The notes: generated from the sequence alone by a model not told the origin. A stretch of DNA of 64,000 nucleotides from Selenomonadaceae bacterium (GCA_017554235.1 JAFZIV010000009.1:51197-115196), one strand, 5' to 3'. Positions 33,952-43,188 are shown, counted from the first letter of the stretch. Program-made: numbers and translations.

Positions 33952-35226
33952 ATGCGAAAAATTTTTTTAACGTTTATCTGCTGGATAATTTTTTCTGCTG
34001 TCACCTATGCAAATGAAGTTGCAACAGATTTTGAAACGCGGGAAATTCAATTAACTTGCGCTTTGAGTTCATTTGCCGCGTACAGTGATGATAAAAGTTC
34101 TTTGATACGCAACAATTTGATTTCAATGGGCTGGAAAGTTGACGCAGTGAATACCAAAAAGCACGGCGTTAAGACAAAGGCTTATATTCTCGGAAAAACT
34201 TTTGATGAAGGTCAGATTGCAAAAATTTTAGTCATTTCCGGAACAGAAGATATGCACGACTTTGAAGTTGATTTTCGGATGGGTGGCGTAAAACTTCACG
34301 AAGATAAATCAGACGGAATTGTTGTCCACAAAGGTTTTCGTGACTACGCGGACGCTATGCTTTCTGACGGATTTGCTGAATCTTTAATTGATGAACTTAA
34401 AAACAATCCTAATGAAACTCTTTATTTGACGGGACACAGTTTAGGCGGTTCGGTTGCGATTATGACGGCGATTCGTCTTATTGATATGGGCGTTGATAAA
34501 GATCGTATGAAGGTTATAACTTTCGCCGCACCGGCTGTTGGCAATAAGGCATTGGCTAACGAATACGCAGATAAAATTGATTTGACGAGTATTGAGATTA
34601 AAGGCGATGTTGTGAGGAGCGTTTTTGAGCCGTTCGGTTATGTGCAATTCGGCAATATTGTGACATGGACTCCCGCTAAAACTTCTACCAATAACGAACA
34701 CAAAATAGCGATGTATCTTGATTGTGCATTGAGAAATTATTTTGACGCGGAGGGTTTTACTTTCGATGCAGGCATTGACGGAAGTGAAATCGATGTGCCG
34801 GTTTACGTTGCGCCGATTCGTTTTGTGAAAAAAAATTTCATAGCTGAAGACGAAAAATATATTTATATGATTCTGCGGACGTGTTTAACTGCGCGGTTAA
34901 GTGCGTTGACTTTTGACGAAACTAAATACGTTGAAGTCGAAAGCGCGGATAATATTTCTACCGGTCTTATGCCGATAATTAACACCGCTAAAAATTCAGG
35001 TTGTAAATATGTTTTGGTGCAACTTGTCAACGCTGAAAGAGTGCGTGAAGCGCAAGACAATGAGCGTAAAGTTATGTTGTATGAATTTCTTGTTGATTTA
35101 AGCGGAGTTCCTGTAATGATGCAGACTTCGGGAATGTCGACAAAAGATTTAACTTTGATTGAAGCGGCATTTTTCGCGCAGGAAAATTTAATAAAATCAT
35201 TAGAGACGGCTTTGTTAGGTAATTAA
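33952..35226 (+). CDS. Secreted class 3 lipase-like alpha/beta hydrolase
   Basis: A 424-residue protein with a signal peptide (about 1-20, ending TYAN). The lipase class 3 nucleophile motif is LTGHSLGGSVA, and ITFAAPAVGN follows as in this family. IVVHKGFRDYAD precedes the elbow as expected. About 170 residues after the hydrolase domain are unassigned (ILRTCLTARLSAL, then KYVLVQLVNAERVREAQ). It probably hydrolyses ester bonds of lipids outside the inner membrane; the substrate is unknown. GGGAGG lies upstream of the ATG. It converges on rfbB over a bidirectional terminator. Confidence 0.82.
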   Translation: MRKIFLTFICWIIFSAVTYANEVATDFETREIQLTCALSSFAAYSDDKSSLIRNNLISMGWKVDAVNTKKHGVKTKAYILGKTFDEGQIAKILVISGTEDMHDFEVDFRMGGVKLHEDKSDGIVVHKGFRDYADAMLSDGFAESLIDELKNNPNETLYLTGHSLGGSVAIMTAIRLIDMGVDKDRMKVITFAAPAVGNKALANEYADKIDLTSIEIKGDVVRSVFEPFGYVQFGNIVTWTPAKTSTNNEHKIAMYLDCALRNYFDAEGFTFDAGIDGSEIDVPVYVAPIRFVKKNFIAEDEKYIYMILRTCLTARLSALTFDETKYVEVESADNISTGLMPIINTAKNSGCKYVLVQLVNAERVREAQDNERKVMLYEFLVDLSGVPVMMQTSGMSTKDLTLIEAAFFAQENLIKSLETALLGN

Positions 35227-35234
35227 AATTTAAT

Positions 35235-35278
35235 AAAAAAAAATTAGCGTCGGGAAAAATCTCTCGACGCATTTTTTA
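35235..35278. terminator. Bidirectional terminator between lipase and rfbB
   Basis: An A run, then GCGTCG (35247-35252) pairing with CGACGC (35265-35270), then a T run (35272-35277). It can end transcription from both sides of this convergent pair. Confidence 0.8.
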
Positions 35279-35295
35279 ATTGCCGAAATTAAAAT

Positions 35296-36312
35296 TTATC
35301 TGTTGCCGTACATTTTGGCGTAATAATTTTGATATTCGCCGCTGATAATTTTTTCCCACCAATCGCGATTATCCAAATACCACGCAACAGTTTTCTTTAT
35401 GCCGTCATCAAATTTAGTTTGCGGTGTCCAACCAAGTTCACGTTCAATTTTTGCGGGGTCAATAGCGTAACGAAGGTCATGTCCTTTCCTGTCAGTCACA
35501 AACTCAATTAAATCTTCGCCCTTGCCCAAAATTTTTAAAATCGTCTTAACAACGTCAAGATTCGTGCGTTCATTATGTCCGCCGATATTGTAAACTTCGC
35601 CGACTTTGCCTTTGCGTACAATTAAATCAATCGCCGCGCAGTGATCTTCGACGTAAAGCCAATCACGAACATTAGCACCGACACCGTAAACCGGCAATTT
35701 TTTATTGTTAAGCGCATTGATAATCATCAGCGGAATTAATTTTTCCGGAAAATGATAAGGTCCGTAATTGTTGGAGCAACGCGAAATTGTTGCAGGAATT
35801 TTGTAAGTTCTCTGATAAGCTTGTACAAGTAAATCCGCAGAAGCTTTACTCGCAGAATACGGGCTTGACGTGTGCAAGTTAGTTTGTTCCGTGAAAAATA
35901 AATCGGGACGGTCAAGCGGTAAATCTCCGTAAACTTCATCTGTCGACACTTGATGAAAACGTTTAATGCCAAATTTTTTACAAGCGTCAAGCAAAATACT
36001 TGTACCAATTATATTTGTGCGCAAAAAAAGTTCAGGGTCTTCTATGGAGCGGTCAACGTGACTTTCTGCCGCAAAATTTACTACAACGTCAGGCTTTTCT
36101 TCCTCGAACATTTTATAAACTTCTTCACGGTTAGCAATGTCGCCGCGAATAAATTTGAAGTTGAGATTTTCCTGCGCGTCTTTCAAAGTTTCAAGATTGC
36201 CCGCGTAAGTCAGTTTGTCGTAGCAGATAACTTTATCTTCGGAATTTTTCAGAAGGTAATAAACGAAATTTCCGCCGATAAATCCCGCGCCGCCCGTTAC
36301 AATAATTTTCAT
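35296..36312 (-). CDS. rfbB: dTDP-glucose 4,6-dehydratase
   Basis: A 338-residue short-chain dehydrogenase-type enzyme making dTDP-4-keto-6-deoxy-glucose. The NAD motif TGGAGFIGGNFV opens it. NFAAESHVDRSI, VSTDEVYGDLP and the YSASKASADLLV Tyr-Lys pair are diagnostic, as is NNYGPYHFPEKLIPL. ATG 36312 has GAGG at the right distance; another ATG six bases upstream lies too close. It follows rfbC with a nine-base gap. The product can feed dTDP-rhamnose synthesis or the WecE-type aminotransferase at 2.5 kb. rfbA and rfbD are not in this window. Confidence 0.95.
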   Translation of the reverse strand: MKIIVTGGAGFIGGNFVYYLLKNSEDKVICYDKLTYAGNLETLKDAQENLNFKFIRGDIANREEVYKMFEEEKPDVVVNFAAESHVDRSIEDPELFLRTNIIGTSILLDACKKFGIKRFHQVSTDEVYGDLPLDRPDLFFTEQTNLHTSSPYSASKASADLLVQAYQRTYKIPATISRCSNNYGPYHFPEKLIPLMIINALNNKKLPVYGVGANVRDWLYVEDHCAAIDLIVRKGKVGEVYNIGGHNERTNLDVVKTILKILGKGEDLIEFVTDRKGHDLRYAIDPAKIERELGWTPQTKFDDGIKKTVAWYLDNRDWWEKIISGEYQNYYAKMYGNR

Positions 36313-36321
36313 AATCATACC

Positions 36322-36888
36322 TCATTCAAAAATAAAATTTAATTCTTTACGTTCGATGCGTTCTGCAAGCGTAGGTGCATTTGCATCTTTGTCAGACAAA
36401 ATTGTTGGTGCAAAGGGCAATTCAATTCCAATTTGCGGATCGTCCCAACGAATATTGCCGTCACATTGCGGCGCGTAATAATTATCAGCCTTGTACTGAA
36501 TTTCAACATCATCAGTCAGCGTCAAAAATCCGTGAGCAAATCCACGAGGAATTAAAAGTTGACGCTTATTTTCAGCCGTCAAAGTTACAGCCGTCCACTT
36601 AGCAAACTGCGGCGAACCTTCGCGAATATCAACCGCAATGTCAAGAAGTTCTCCGCGAGTACAACGCACAACTTTTGCCTGTGCCATAGGATTTAACTGG
36701 TAGTGCAAGCCGCGAAAAGTTCCCTTCTGCGCGGAATAAGATTGATTGTCCTGCAAAAATTCAAAATTCAATCCTGCCGCCTGAAATTTTTGATTCGACC
36801 AAGTCTCCATGAACCAGCCCCGCGAATCTCCAAAAACTTTCGGCTCAAGAATCAATACACCTTTCAAACTTGTTTCGATAACCTTCAT
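36322..36888 (-). CDS. rfbC: dTDP-4-dehydrorhamnose 3,5-epimerase
   Basis: A 188-residue cupin-fold epimerase of normal length. The hallmark parts are GDSRGWFMETWS, QDNQSYSAQKGTFRGLHYQ with its catalytic His, RCTRGELLDIAVDIR and IPRGFAHGFLTL. It acts after RfbB in dTDP-L-rhamnose synthesis. GGAGG lies upstream of the ATG. It is the first gene of an rfbC-rfbB pair. A short-repeat tract of AATAGT words lies between it and the upstream permease gene. Confidence 0.95.
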   Translation of the reverse strand: MKVIETSLKGVLILEPKVFGDSRGWFMETWSNQKFQAAGLNFEFLQDNQSYSAQKGTFRGLHYQLNPMAQAKVVRCTRGELLDIAVDIREGSPQFAKWTAVTLTAENKRQLLIPRGFAHGFLTLTDDVEIQYKADNYYAPQCDGNIRWDDPQIGIELPFAPTILSDKDANAPTLAERIERKELNFIFE

Positions 36889-36903
36889 AAAAATTTCCTC
36901 CTT

Positions 36904-36963
36904 GTTTAGTTAATAGTGAATAGTCAATAGTTAATAGTAGTCAATTTTTTACTATTAACTATT
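36904..36963. repeat. AATAGT repeat tract with 14-bp inverted repeat
   Basis: Words TAATAGT, GAATAGT and CAATAGT follow each other. AATAGTTAATAGTA (36926-36939) pairs perfectly with TACTATTAACTATT (36950-36963), which overlaps the stop codon of the permease gene. A near-copy lies at 40933-41008. Confidence 0.8.
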
Positions 36964-37756
36964 TTACGAATTTTGGCTTTAAAATCAATGTCACAAAGTA
37001 AATTACCGCCGCACAAACTACTATCGTTGCTCCTGCCGCAGAATTTAATTCATAAGCTAAAAATAATCCCACGACGCCAGAACTTAACGCAATCGCCACG
37101 CTTAAAAGATGATACGACTTGACGGAGTTTGTAACATTTCGCGCCGCCGCCGCCGGTAAAACCAATAATGCATTGATGATTAAAATTCCTACCCACTGAA
37201 TGCTTAACGCCACGACGACTGCCAACATTACCGCGAAAATTGATTCGACAACGTGAGTATTTACTCCGCGACTTCGAGCCAAAGTTTTGTTGACGGATGA
37301 AATTAAAAGTTTGTTAAAAATTGCCGCCCATAAAATTAAAACTGCTACGAAGACCGCCGCCAAATAAATTATATCTTCTTGAGAAATACTTAGCAAGTCA
37401 CCAATTAAGAATCGCGAAAATTTATTGAACTTGCCGCCCGTCGACATCAACATTAAGCCTAATGCTATCGCCGTAGAACTGAATACGCCGATTACCGTAT
37501 CCGCGCCGCCATGTGATTTATTTTTTATGTAAGTGATTAAAAGCGCAAAGATTATCGAAAATGCCAGCAGTCCAAAAATTTCTTCGTTGACGCCGATTAA
37601 CGCGCCGATTGCAATTCCCGTAAATGCTCCGTGTCCAAGCGAATCAGAAAAAAATGCCATCCGATTCGACACAACCATTGTTGAAAGTATTCCGAATAGC
37701 GGCGTTACCAATAAGACCGCGCAGAGTGCATTGCGCATAAATTCAAATTCAAACAT
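36959..37756 (-). CDS. Metal ABC transporter permease (ZnuB/MntB type)
   Basis: A 265-residue membrane protein with about eight hydrophobic segments. The family markers are SDSLGHGAFTGIAIGALIG, GADTVIGVFSSTAIALGLML and VGILIINALLVLPAAAARN. It forms the channel of a zinc or manganese uptake system. The ATP-binding and substrate-binding subunits are not encoded next to it, so it is either an orphan or its partners lie elsewhere. The metal cannot be told from the sequence. It is divergent from rarA. Confidence 0.88.
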   Translation of the reverse strand: MFEFEFMRNALCAVLLVTPLFGILSTMVVSNRMAFFSDSLGHGAFTGIAIGALIGVNEEIFGLLAFSIIFALLITYIKNKSHGGADTVIGVFSSTAIALGLMLMSTGGKFNKFSRFLIGDLLSISQEDIIYLAAVFVAVLILWAAIFNKLLISSVNKTLARSRGVNTHVVESIFAVMLAVVVALSIQWVGILIINALLVLPAAAARNVTNSVKSYHLLSVAIALSSGVVGLFLAYELNSAAGATIVVCAAVIYFVTLILKPKFVK

Positions 37757-37858
37757 TCAAAATAAAAAAATCTCCCGTCAGAATTTTTCCTTAAGTAAAT
37801 TTTAACATTGATTGTCAACTACGCGCTATCTTAATTTTAAGAAAATGTAAATTCTTTG

Positions 37859-37867
37859 TGATATAAT
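37859..37867 (+). promoter_or_regulatory. Extended -10 promoter of rarA
   Basis: TGATATAAT, the same extended -10 form seen before the HAD gene at 23.6 kb, lies about 23 bases before the rarA ATG. No good -35 box was found. Confidence 0.5.
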
Positions 37868-37889
37868 TAAAAATAATGGAGGATTTAAA

Positions 37890-39137
37890 ATGGATTCAAT
37901 CAACAAAGAAAAAATTTATGTGCCGCTTGCCGAAAGAATGAGACCGCAAAAATTAAGTGACTTCGTGGGGCAGGAAGAACTTTTAAATTTTTTGGAAAAA
38001 ATCATTGGCGGGAATTATTTGCCTTCGATGATTTTTTTCGGTGCGCCTGGTACAGGTAAAACTTCTTTAGCAAAAATTATTTCCAACACGACTGAAAGTA
38101 ATTTCGTGAAAATTAATGCGGCTCTTTCAGGCGTTGCGGAGTTGCGAAAAATTATCCAAAAAGCTGAAATTGAACGTGAAATGAATCGTAAAACAATTTT
38201 ATTTATCGATGAAATTCACAGATTTAATAAAAGTCAGCAGGATTTTTTATTGCCATACGTTGAGGACGGGCGAATAATTTTGATAGGAGCGACGACTGAA
38301 AATCCTTTTTTTGAAGTCAACGGCGCACTTTTAAGCAGAGTTAAAATTATTCGGTTAGAAAAATTATCTGCCGATAACTTGAAAAAAATTCTTCAACGCG
38401 CGATTAATCTTGAAGAAATAAATTTGCCGATTGAAGAGCGTGCAGTGGATATAATTTCTGATTTTGCGGACGGAGACGCGAGAATTGCTTTAAATCTTTT
38501 GGAACAAATCATTTTGGAAGGCGGCATAACCGTAGAAAATTTGCGAAAAATTTGGGGCGAAAGGTTAAGAAAATATGATAAAAGCGGCGACAATCATTAT
38601 GACACGATAAGCGCGTTTATAAAAAGTATGCGCGGGAGCGATCCCGATGCGGCGATTTTTTATTTGGCGAAAATGATTGATGGCTGCGAAGATATAAAAT
38701 TTATAGCGCGAAGAATTTTAATCTGCGCGGCTGAAGATGTCGGCAATGCAGACCCTCAAGCTTTAATTTTGGCTAATTCGGCGGCTCAAGCTGTTCAATT
38801 TGTGGGAATGCCTGAAGCGAGAATAATTTTATCACAAGTAGCGATTTATGTTTCCTGCGCGCCGAAAAGTAATTCTGCGTATGTTGCGCTTGAAAATGCC
38901 ATGAGCGACGTAAAAAATTTAAAAAATATTGAAGTTCCTTTACATTTAAGGGACAGTCATTACAAAGGCGCGAAATTTTTTGGAAGTGGAAAAAATTATA
39001 AATATCCGCACGATTATGAAGGAAATTTTGTAAAGCAGAATTATTTGCCGAAAAATTTATCTGGTAAAAAATATTACAATCCGACTGAAAACGGTTATGA
39101 AAAAAATTTAAAAGATTATTTACAAAAATGTTGGTGA
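37890..39137 (+). CDS. rarA: Replication-associated recombination protein RarA (MgsA)
   Basis: A 415-residue AAA+ ATPase related to clamp loaders that acts at stalled replication forks. It opens PLAERMRPQKLSDFVGQEELL. Walker A is FFGAPGTGKTSLAKI at about 49-63, Walker B is LFIDEIHRFNKSQQD, and sensor 1 is LIGATTENPFFEVN. The C-terminal tetramerisation region (KSMRGSDPDAAIFYLAKMIDGCED, then IYVSCAPKSNSAYVALENA) is complete. GGAGG precedes the ATG. Confidence 0.95.
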   Translation: MDSINKEKIYVPLAERMRPQKLSDFVGQEELLNFLEKIIGGNYLPSMIFFGAPGTGKTSLAKIISNTTESNFVKINAALSGVAELRKIIQKAEIEREMNRKTILFIDEIHRFNKSQQDFLLPYVEDGRIILIGATTENPFFEVNGALLSRVKIIRLEKLSADNLKKILQRAINLEEINLPIEERAVDIISDFADGDARIALNLLEQIILEGGITVENLRKIWGERLRKYDKSGDNHYDTISAFIKSMRGSDPDAAIFYLAKMIDGCEDIKFIARRILICAAEDVGNADPQALILANSAAQAVQFVGMPEARIILSQVAIYVSCAPKSNSAYVALENAMSDVKNLKNIEVPLHLRDSHYKGAKFFGSGKNYKYPHDYEGNFVKQNYLPKNLSGKKYYNPTENGYEKNLKDYLQKCW

Positions 39138-39167
39138 TAAAAAAAGAGGCGCACAAGGACGTGCGCC
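39138..39167 (-). terminator. Terminator of the pit operon (minus strand)
   Basis: GGCGCAC (39148-39154) and GTGCGCC (39161-39167) form a seven-pair stem. On the minus strand it is followed by TCTTTTTTT. It lies beyond the pit stop and back to back with the end of rarA. Confidence 0.65.
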
Positions 39168-39245
39168 GCCCGCGCAAATCGCCGGACGCGATTTCAGCGG
39201 GCATGTTTCTCTTTGTTACTTTCTCTTTGCGCCAAAGAGAAAGTA
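39168..39245. repeat. REP-like element with two hairpins
   Basis: GCCCGC and AAATCGC (39168-39182) pair with GCGATTT and GCGGGC (39188-39202). Then ATGTTTCTCTTTG is followed by ACTTTCTCTTTG (39218-39229), a perfect inverted repeat of CAAAGAGAAAGT (39233-39244). The second part has a related copy at 52401-52443. Confidence 0.65.
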
Positions 39246-39277
39246 AATCTAAATAATAAAATTCTATCCAATAGACT

Positions 39278-40273
39278 TTAAAAAATAAATTCTACTACGC
39301 CGTAAGCTATTGCGCCCATTAAAGCCGTAATTGGGATTGTTATCATCCAAGCCTTGACCATATCTTGAGCAACGCCCCAATGTACCGCGTTCACTCGTTT
39401 AGCCGTGCCGACGCCCATTATTGAGCCTGATACAACGTGCGTAGTTGAAACGGGCAATGCCAAAAGAGTTGCACCGAAAACTACTGCTGATGAATTTAAA
39501 TCTGCCGCGAAACCGCTTGACGGCTCCAACTTAAAAATTTTTCCGCCAACGGTTTTTATTATTCGCCAACCGCCAGTTGCCGTACCGATTGCCATTGCCG
39601 TTGCGCACAAAATCTTTACATACATAGGAACTTCAAATTCTGAAATAAAACCGCCGCTGAAAAGTGCAAGAGTAATTATGCCCATTGATTTTTGCGCGTC
39701 ATTGGAACCGTTTGAAAATGCTATTGCCGCCGCCGAAAAGATTTGCATTTTGCGGAACTTACCATTAATAAAATGCGGAGAAAATTTTTCAAACGCCCGA
39801 AAAATTATGTTCATAATGATTATTCCGGTGATGAAAGCGATTGCCGGAGAAGCTATCAAAGCAACGAAAATTTTTCCTATGCCGTACCAATTTAAACCGT
39901 CTATTCCGTCCGAAATTAAAACTGCTCCGATTAATCCGCCAATCAGCGCATGTGACGAGCTTGACGGAATACCAAAGTACCAAGTTGCCAAATTCCAAAT
40001 GATTGCTCCAATCAGCGCGGCAATTATTATTTTTTCTTCAACAATGCTGATGTCTCTTACAATATCTCCGCCGATAGTTTTTGCAACGCCCGTTGAAACC
40101 ATTGCGCCAATAAAATTGAAAGTCGCCGCAAGTATTATTGCGTGAGTTGGGTAAAGGGCGCGAGTATTTACCGAAGTTGCTATGGCATTTGCCGTATCGT
40201 GAAAGCCGTTTATGAAGTCAAAGACCAACGCCAAAATTATTACCGTGAAGATTAAATACTGAAGTTCAAGCAT
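39278..40273 (-). CDS. pit: Low-affinity inorganic phosphate transporter (PiT family)
   Basis: A 331-residue membrane protein moving phosphate, usually as a metal-phosphate complex with protons. The two PiT signatures are present: DFINGFHDTANAIATSV near the N-terminus and AIAFSNGSNDAQKSMGIITL in the second half. GIPSSSSHALIGGLIG and LPVSTTHVVSGSIMGVG complete the inverted repeat of the family. The ATG overlaps the last eight bases of the DUF47 gene, so the two proteins are translated together. Confidence 0.94.
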   Translation of the reverse strand: MLELQYLIFTVIILALVFDFINGFHDTANAIATSVNTRALYPTHAIILAATFNFIGAMVSTGVAKTIGGDIVRDISIVEEKIIIAALIGAIIWNLATWYFGIPSSSSHALIGGLIGAVLISDGIDGLNWYGIGKIFVALIASPAIAFITGIIIMNIIFRAFEKFSPHFINGKFRKMQIFSAAAIAFSNGSNDAQKSMGIITLALFSGGFISEFEVPMYVKILCATAMAIGTATGGWRIIKTVGGKIFKLEPSSGFAADLNSSAVVFGATLLALPVSTTHVVSGSIMGVGTAKRVNAVHWGVAQDMVKAWMITIPITALMGAIAYGVVEFIF

Positions 40274-40922
40274 ATTTCATTACCGCTCCGCGAATCATAT
40301 CGCCGATTTTTTTGCAATGGTCAAGGGATTGCTCAATGTCCTCAACAATATCTTTCCATTTAATCAAGTGAATAACTGCTTTACTCGCTCCGTGTTCACG
40401 TGCCGCAATTTCCGTAATTTCAAACAAAATCGAAATATCTTCGCGGTACACAACATCGCCTTTTTCTTCGTACTTGTCGACTTTATGAACAGAATCAAGC
40501 ATCTGATGCTGATTTTTTTTCATATTCGACATAAGACTGAAAGCGTGTACAAGTTCGCGGGTACTTTCGACGAGCAATCCCGTCAACGTTTTACTTTTTT
40601 CTGTGGCGTGACCTGCGTGGTACATAATGATTCGCTGTAATGCGTCGTAAAGCATATCAACGCCCGTTGCCAATTCGCCAGCGATTGAATAAATATCTTC
40701 TCTGTCAATCGGCGTGATAAAACTCAAATTTAACTTCTCGATAATGCGTTCGTTGACTTTATCGGCGGATGATTCAAGACCTAAAATTTCATCAATACGT
40801 TCAAGAGCTTTATTCGGGTCTTTGATAATTTCATCAAGCAAAATTGCGCCAAGATGAAAATATTTTGCGTTCTGCGAAAATAAATCGAAAAACTCTATGT
40901 CTTTACGTGAAAAATTAAACAA
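40266..40922 (-). CDS. DUF47/PhoU-like regulator of the phosphate transporter
   Basis: A 218-residue, largely helical protein of the DUF47 family, similar in fold to PhoU. Recognisable parts are the start with FFDLFSQNAKYFHLGA, the region DREDIYSIAGELATGVDMLYDA and KWKDIVEDIEQSLDHC. Genes of this family pair with pit and are thought to control phosphate or polyphosphate traffic. The start is TTG at 40922 with GAGG upstream. The AATAGT repeat tract lies immediately upstream of the ribosome site. Confidence 0.88.
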   Translation of the reverse strand: MFNFSRKDIEFFDLFSQNAKYFHLGAILLDEIIKDPNKALERIDEILGLESSADKVNERIIEKLNLSFITPIDREDIYSIAGELATGVDMLYDALQRIIMYHAGHATEKSKTLTGLLVESTRELVHAFSLMSNMKKNQHQMLDSVHKVDKYEEKGDVVYREDISILFEITEIAAREHGASKAVIHLIKWKDIVEDIEQSLDHCKKIGDMIRGAVMKYA

Positions 40923-40932
40923 ATTCTAACCT

Positions 40933-41008
40933 CGTTTAGTGAATAGTGAATAGTCAATAGTGAATAGTGGTCATTTTTTACTATTAACTATTCACTATTA
41001 ACTATTTA
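40933..41008. repeat. AATAGT repeat tract, second copy
   Basis: GAATAGTGAATAGTCAATAG and following words match the tract at 36904-36963 over about 55 bases, including the ATTTTTTACTATTAACTATT segment. AATAGTGAATAGT pairs with ACTATTCACTATT. Its end overlaps the stop of the aminotransferase gene. Confidence 0.8.
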
Positions 41009-42249
41009 CTACTAACTTCCATAGTAGCTTTCATTTTTGTTGCAACGCCGGGAATTTTATCAAGCGGCATTGAACAAGCGGCTACACGAATACCATATTT
41101 CAACGGCACTGCAAAAATTAAATCCTTTTGAAGTTCATTGCAAACAGCGACAGGATTTTCAGAAGGCACGGCGATAAAAAATCCGCCTTTATAAGGTACG
41201 ATTTTCAAGCCGACTTCGTTAGCCTCGTCGACGAAAATTTTTGCACGACGATTAACCAAATTTCTAAGATTAGTTTGATCTTGCTCCAATTCGGCAGAAA
41301 GTTTTTCATCTTGATAAAGTTTTACGCAAAGAACTTGTGCGCCGTTATTAATGTTCGACCAAACTGCGCGGCAAGAATATTTGTTAGTCTCTTCAAATTC
41401 TTTGATAACGTCAGCGTCCGTCGATATAGCAACCAATGCGCCCGTCCGTTGTCCGTAGAAAGTGTAACTCTTCGACATACTGAAAGAAATCATCGTCAAA
41501 ACATTTGCAGGAAGATTGGAAAATTTATCCATAAATCCCCACGCAATTTTTCTTTCCGCCGCAAAATCAATGTAGGCAATGTCGACGAGCAAAGAAATTT
41601 TCTTACCTTTAGCCGCATGACTTTTTATCACGTCCAAAATTTTATCCCATTCGTCATTGCTAATAGCGTAGCCCGTAGGATTATGCGCAGGCGTGTTTAA
41701 AATTATCAGCAGAGAATTTTGCACCTTCAACAAACTTTCAACTTTATCTGCAAAGGCGGTAATGTTAAACGCCGTCAACTCGTCATTGAACAGTTTAAAA
41801 GTTTCAAGGCGTTTACCGGTCTCCGCGCAGATAATTTTGTAATTGCCCCAACACCAATCTGAAGTCAAAACTGTTTCGCCGCGCTCGGCATAATTAGCAA
41901 TGGCGTGATGAATTGCGCCCGTACCGCCCGCCGTTGCAACCGCGCCCAAATAGCCCGCGCAGTTTGTATTTTTGAAGACGATATTTTTCACCGCGTCAAC
42001 ATAATCAGCATTGCCGGAAAGTGCCGCGTAGCTCGTGTATTCAGACATTTTCAGATTGCGGAAAATTTTCTCAACCGTCGGCAATACGGCAAGCTTACCT
42101 TCTTCGTCCAAAACTACGCCGATTGTCGCGTTGATTACTTTATCTTTGCCGTGAATTTTCATAGCTTCCTTGCAAGCTGTTCCCGCTACAAAAATAGGAT
42201 CGTACAAAGTTCTATTGACGGCGTGACTTGCCGCCATACTGTTTGACAT
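41002..42249 (-). CDS. Class I/II PLP aminotransferase (aromatic or aspartate type)
   Basis: A 415-residue fold-type I aminotransferase. The PLP lysine is in SFSMSKSYTFYGQRTGAL. NTPAHNPTGYAIS is the conserved Asn-Pro block, VDIAYIDFA supplies the Asp that holds the pyridine nitrogen, and the substrate Arg lies in the late GIRVAACSMP region. The pattern is closest to aspartate or aromatic amino acid aminotransferases (AspC/TyrB type). It lies in a minus-strand row downstream of lysC and a GT17 gene, and upstream of the DUF47-pit pair. The exact substrate is not decided. Confidence 0.82.
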   Translation of the reverse strand: MSNSMAASHAVNRTLYDPIFVAGTACKEAMKIHGKDKVINATIGVVLDEEGKLAVLPTVEKIFRNLKMSEYTSYAALSGNADYVDAVKNIVFKNTNCAGYLGAVATAGGTGAIHHAIANYAERGETVLTSDWCWGNYKIICAETGKRLETFKLFNDELTAFNITAFADKVESLLKVQNSLLIILNTPAHNPTGYAISNDEWDKILDVIKSHAAKGKKISLLVDIAYIDFAAERKIAWGFMDKFSNLPANVLTMISFSMSKSYTFYGQRTGALVAISTDADVIKEFEETNKYSCRAVWSNINNGAQVLCVKLYQDEKLSAELEQDQTNLRNLVNRRAKIFVDEANEVGLKIVPYKGGFFIAVPSENPVAVCNELQKDLIFAVPLKYGIRVAACSMPLDKIPGVATKMKATMEVSSK

Positions 42250-42276
42250 TTTTTAAAAACCTCTCTTCAATGGAAA

Positions 42277-43167
42277 TTACTTTCCGCTGACAAAATACGG
42301 ATATTTTTTCAAAAAATCTTTTAATGTCGGTAAAGTTATTTCCTCAATTTCGCAACGAGAAAAATTTTCGCCGGACGGAAAATAAATCCCATTAGACATT
42401 GCGTCCCTTACAAAATTTTCGTCAATATATTTTTTATCTTTATTTACAAGTTCCACGCACTCAACAGCAGATTGCATTTTCGTGACAACTTTTTTAACGC
42501 CGCCCATATAGGAAAAGTGCCAGCCGCCGTTAGGTAAACGCGGTAAAATTCTTCGGGCGTTACGAAATGCTTGCGGCGACTTCATATGCTTAAACTTGCC
42601 GATAACTGTACCTTCCCAAGACAATTTTCGCGAAACCCAATCAAAATAATATATGTGATAATCTTGCCAACAAACAATAGGCGAGTAATTTAAAAAATTT
42701 ATCGTCCTCATTAAGGATTGACAAGTTATCAAAGTGCGCGGCGAATATTCTTCAGGATAATAAAGTATCAGCAGATCAACGTTTTTAGACTCGTCGAACT
42801 GACTTTCCAACAAAGTTTTTATCGTATGCGGATTAGGAATTTCATCAACGTCTGAAATAAAAATTAAGTCGTCCGGCTCCGCGTCGCCTAAACCTTGAAT
42901 AATATTATTTCGCTGATTATTTTCAATAGACCAATCGCCGACGCCTTTGTAGGGAACAATCGAATCGTCCATAACATAACGAATTTTTTTGAAGTAACGT
43001 TTAAATTCTTTCTTACGCTCCAAAAAATTGAACGGCTTAGGTTTATTGGCGTGCGTTTTATTCGCCTCAACGATAACAAAATAGTCGACCAAATCCCAAA
43101 GAGAATCAAGACGAAGTTCAAGCAATTCAAATTCGTTGAAAAACGTAAAGCAATCGTAAACCTTCAT
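42277..43167 (-). CDS. Glycosyltransferase family 17 protein
   Basis: A 296-residue protein with the GT17 pattern: VYDCFTFFNEFELLELRLDSL, YFVIVEANKTHANKPKP, FISDVDEIPNP (DxD-type region) and LPNGGWHFSYMGG. The founding members are animal beta-1,4-N-acetylglucosaminyltransferases (MGAT3); bacterial members occur in surface-glycan loci, with unknown acceptors. It sits between lysC and an aminotransferase with short spacers. The ATG has only a weak ribosome site. Confidence 0.85.
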   Translation of the reverse strand: MKVYDCFTFFNEFELLELRLDSLWDLVDYFVIVEANKTHANKPKPFNFLERKKEFKRYFKKIRYVMDDSIVPYKGVGDWSIENNQRNNIIQGLGDAEPDDLIFISDVDEIPNPHTIKTLLESQFDESKNVDLLILYYPEEYSPRTLITCQSLMRTINFLNYSPIVCWQDYHIYYFDWVSRKLSWEGTVIGKFKHMKSPQAFRNARRILPRLPNGGWHFSYMGGVKKVVTKMQSAVECVELVNKDKKYIDENFVRDAMSNGIYFPSGENFSRCEIEEITLPTLKDFLKKYPYFVSGK

Positions 43168-43188
43168 AAAAATTTACCACACAAAATA

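Noticed and set aside
37757..37889. A Zur or Fur operator in front of the metal permease, suggested by TTGACAATCAATG on the minus strand.
   Set aside because: No convincing palindrome of the usual Zur, Fur or MntR type is present.
36904..41008. The AATAGT tracts as a CRISPR array.
   Set aside because: Units are six to seven bases without spacers of fixed length, and there are no cas genes.
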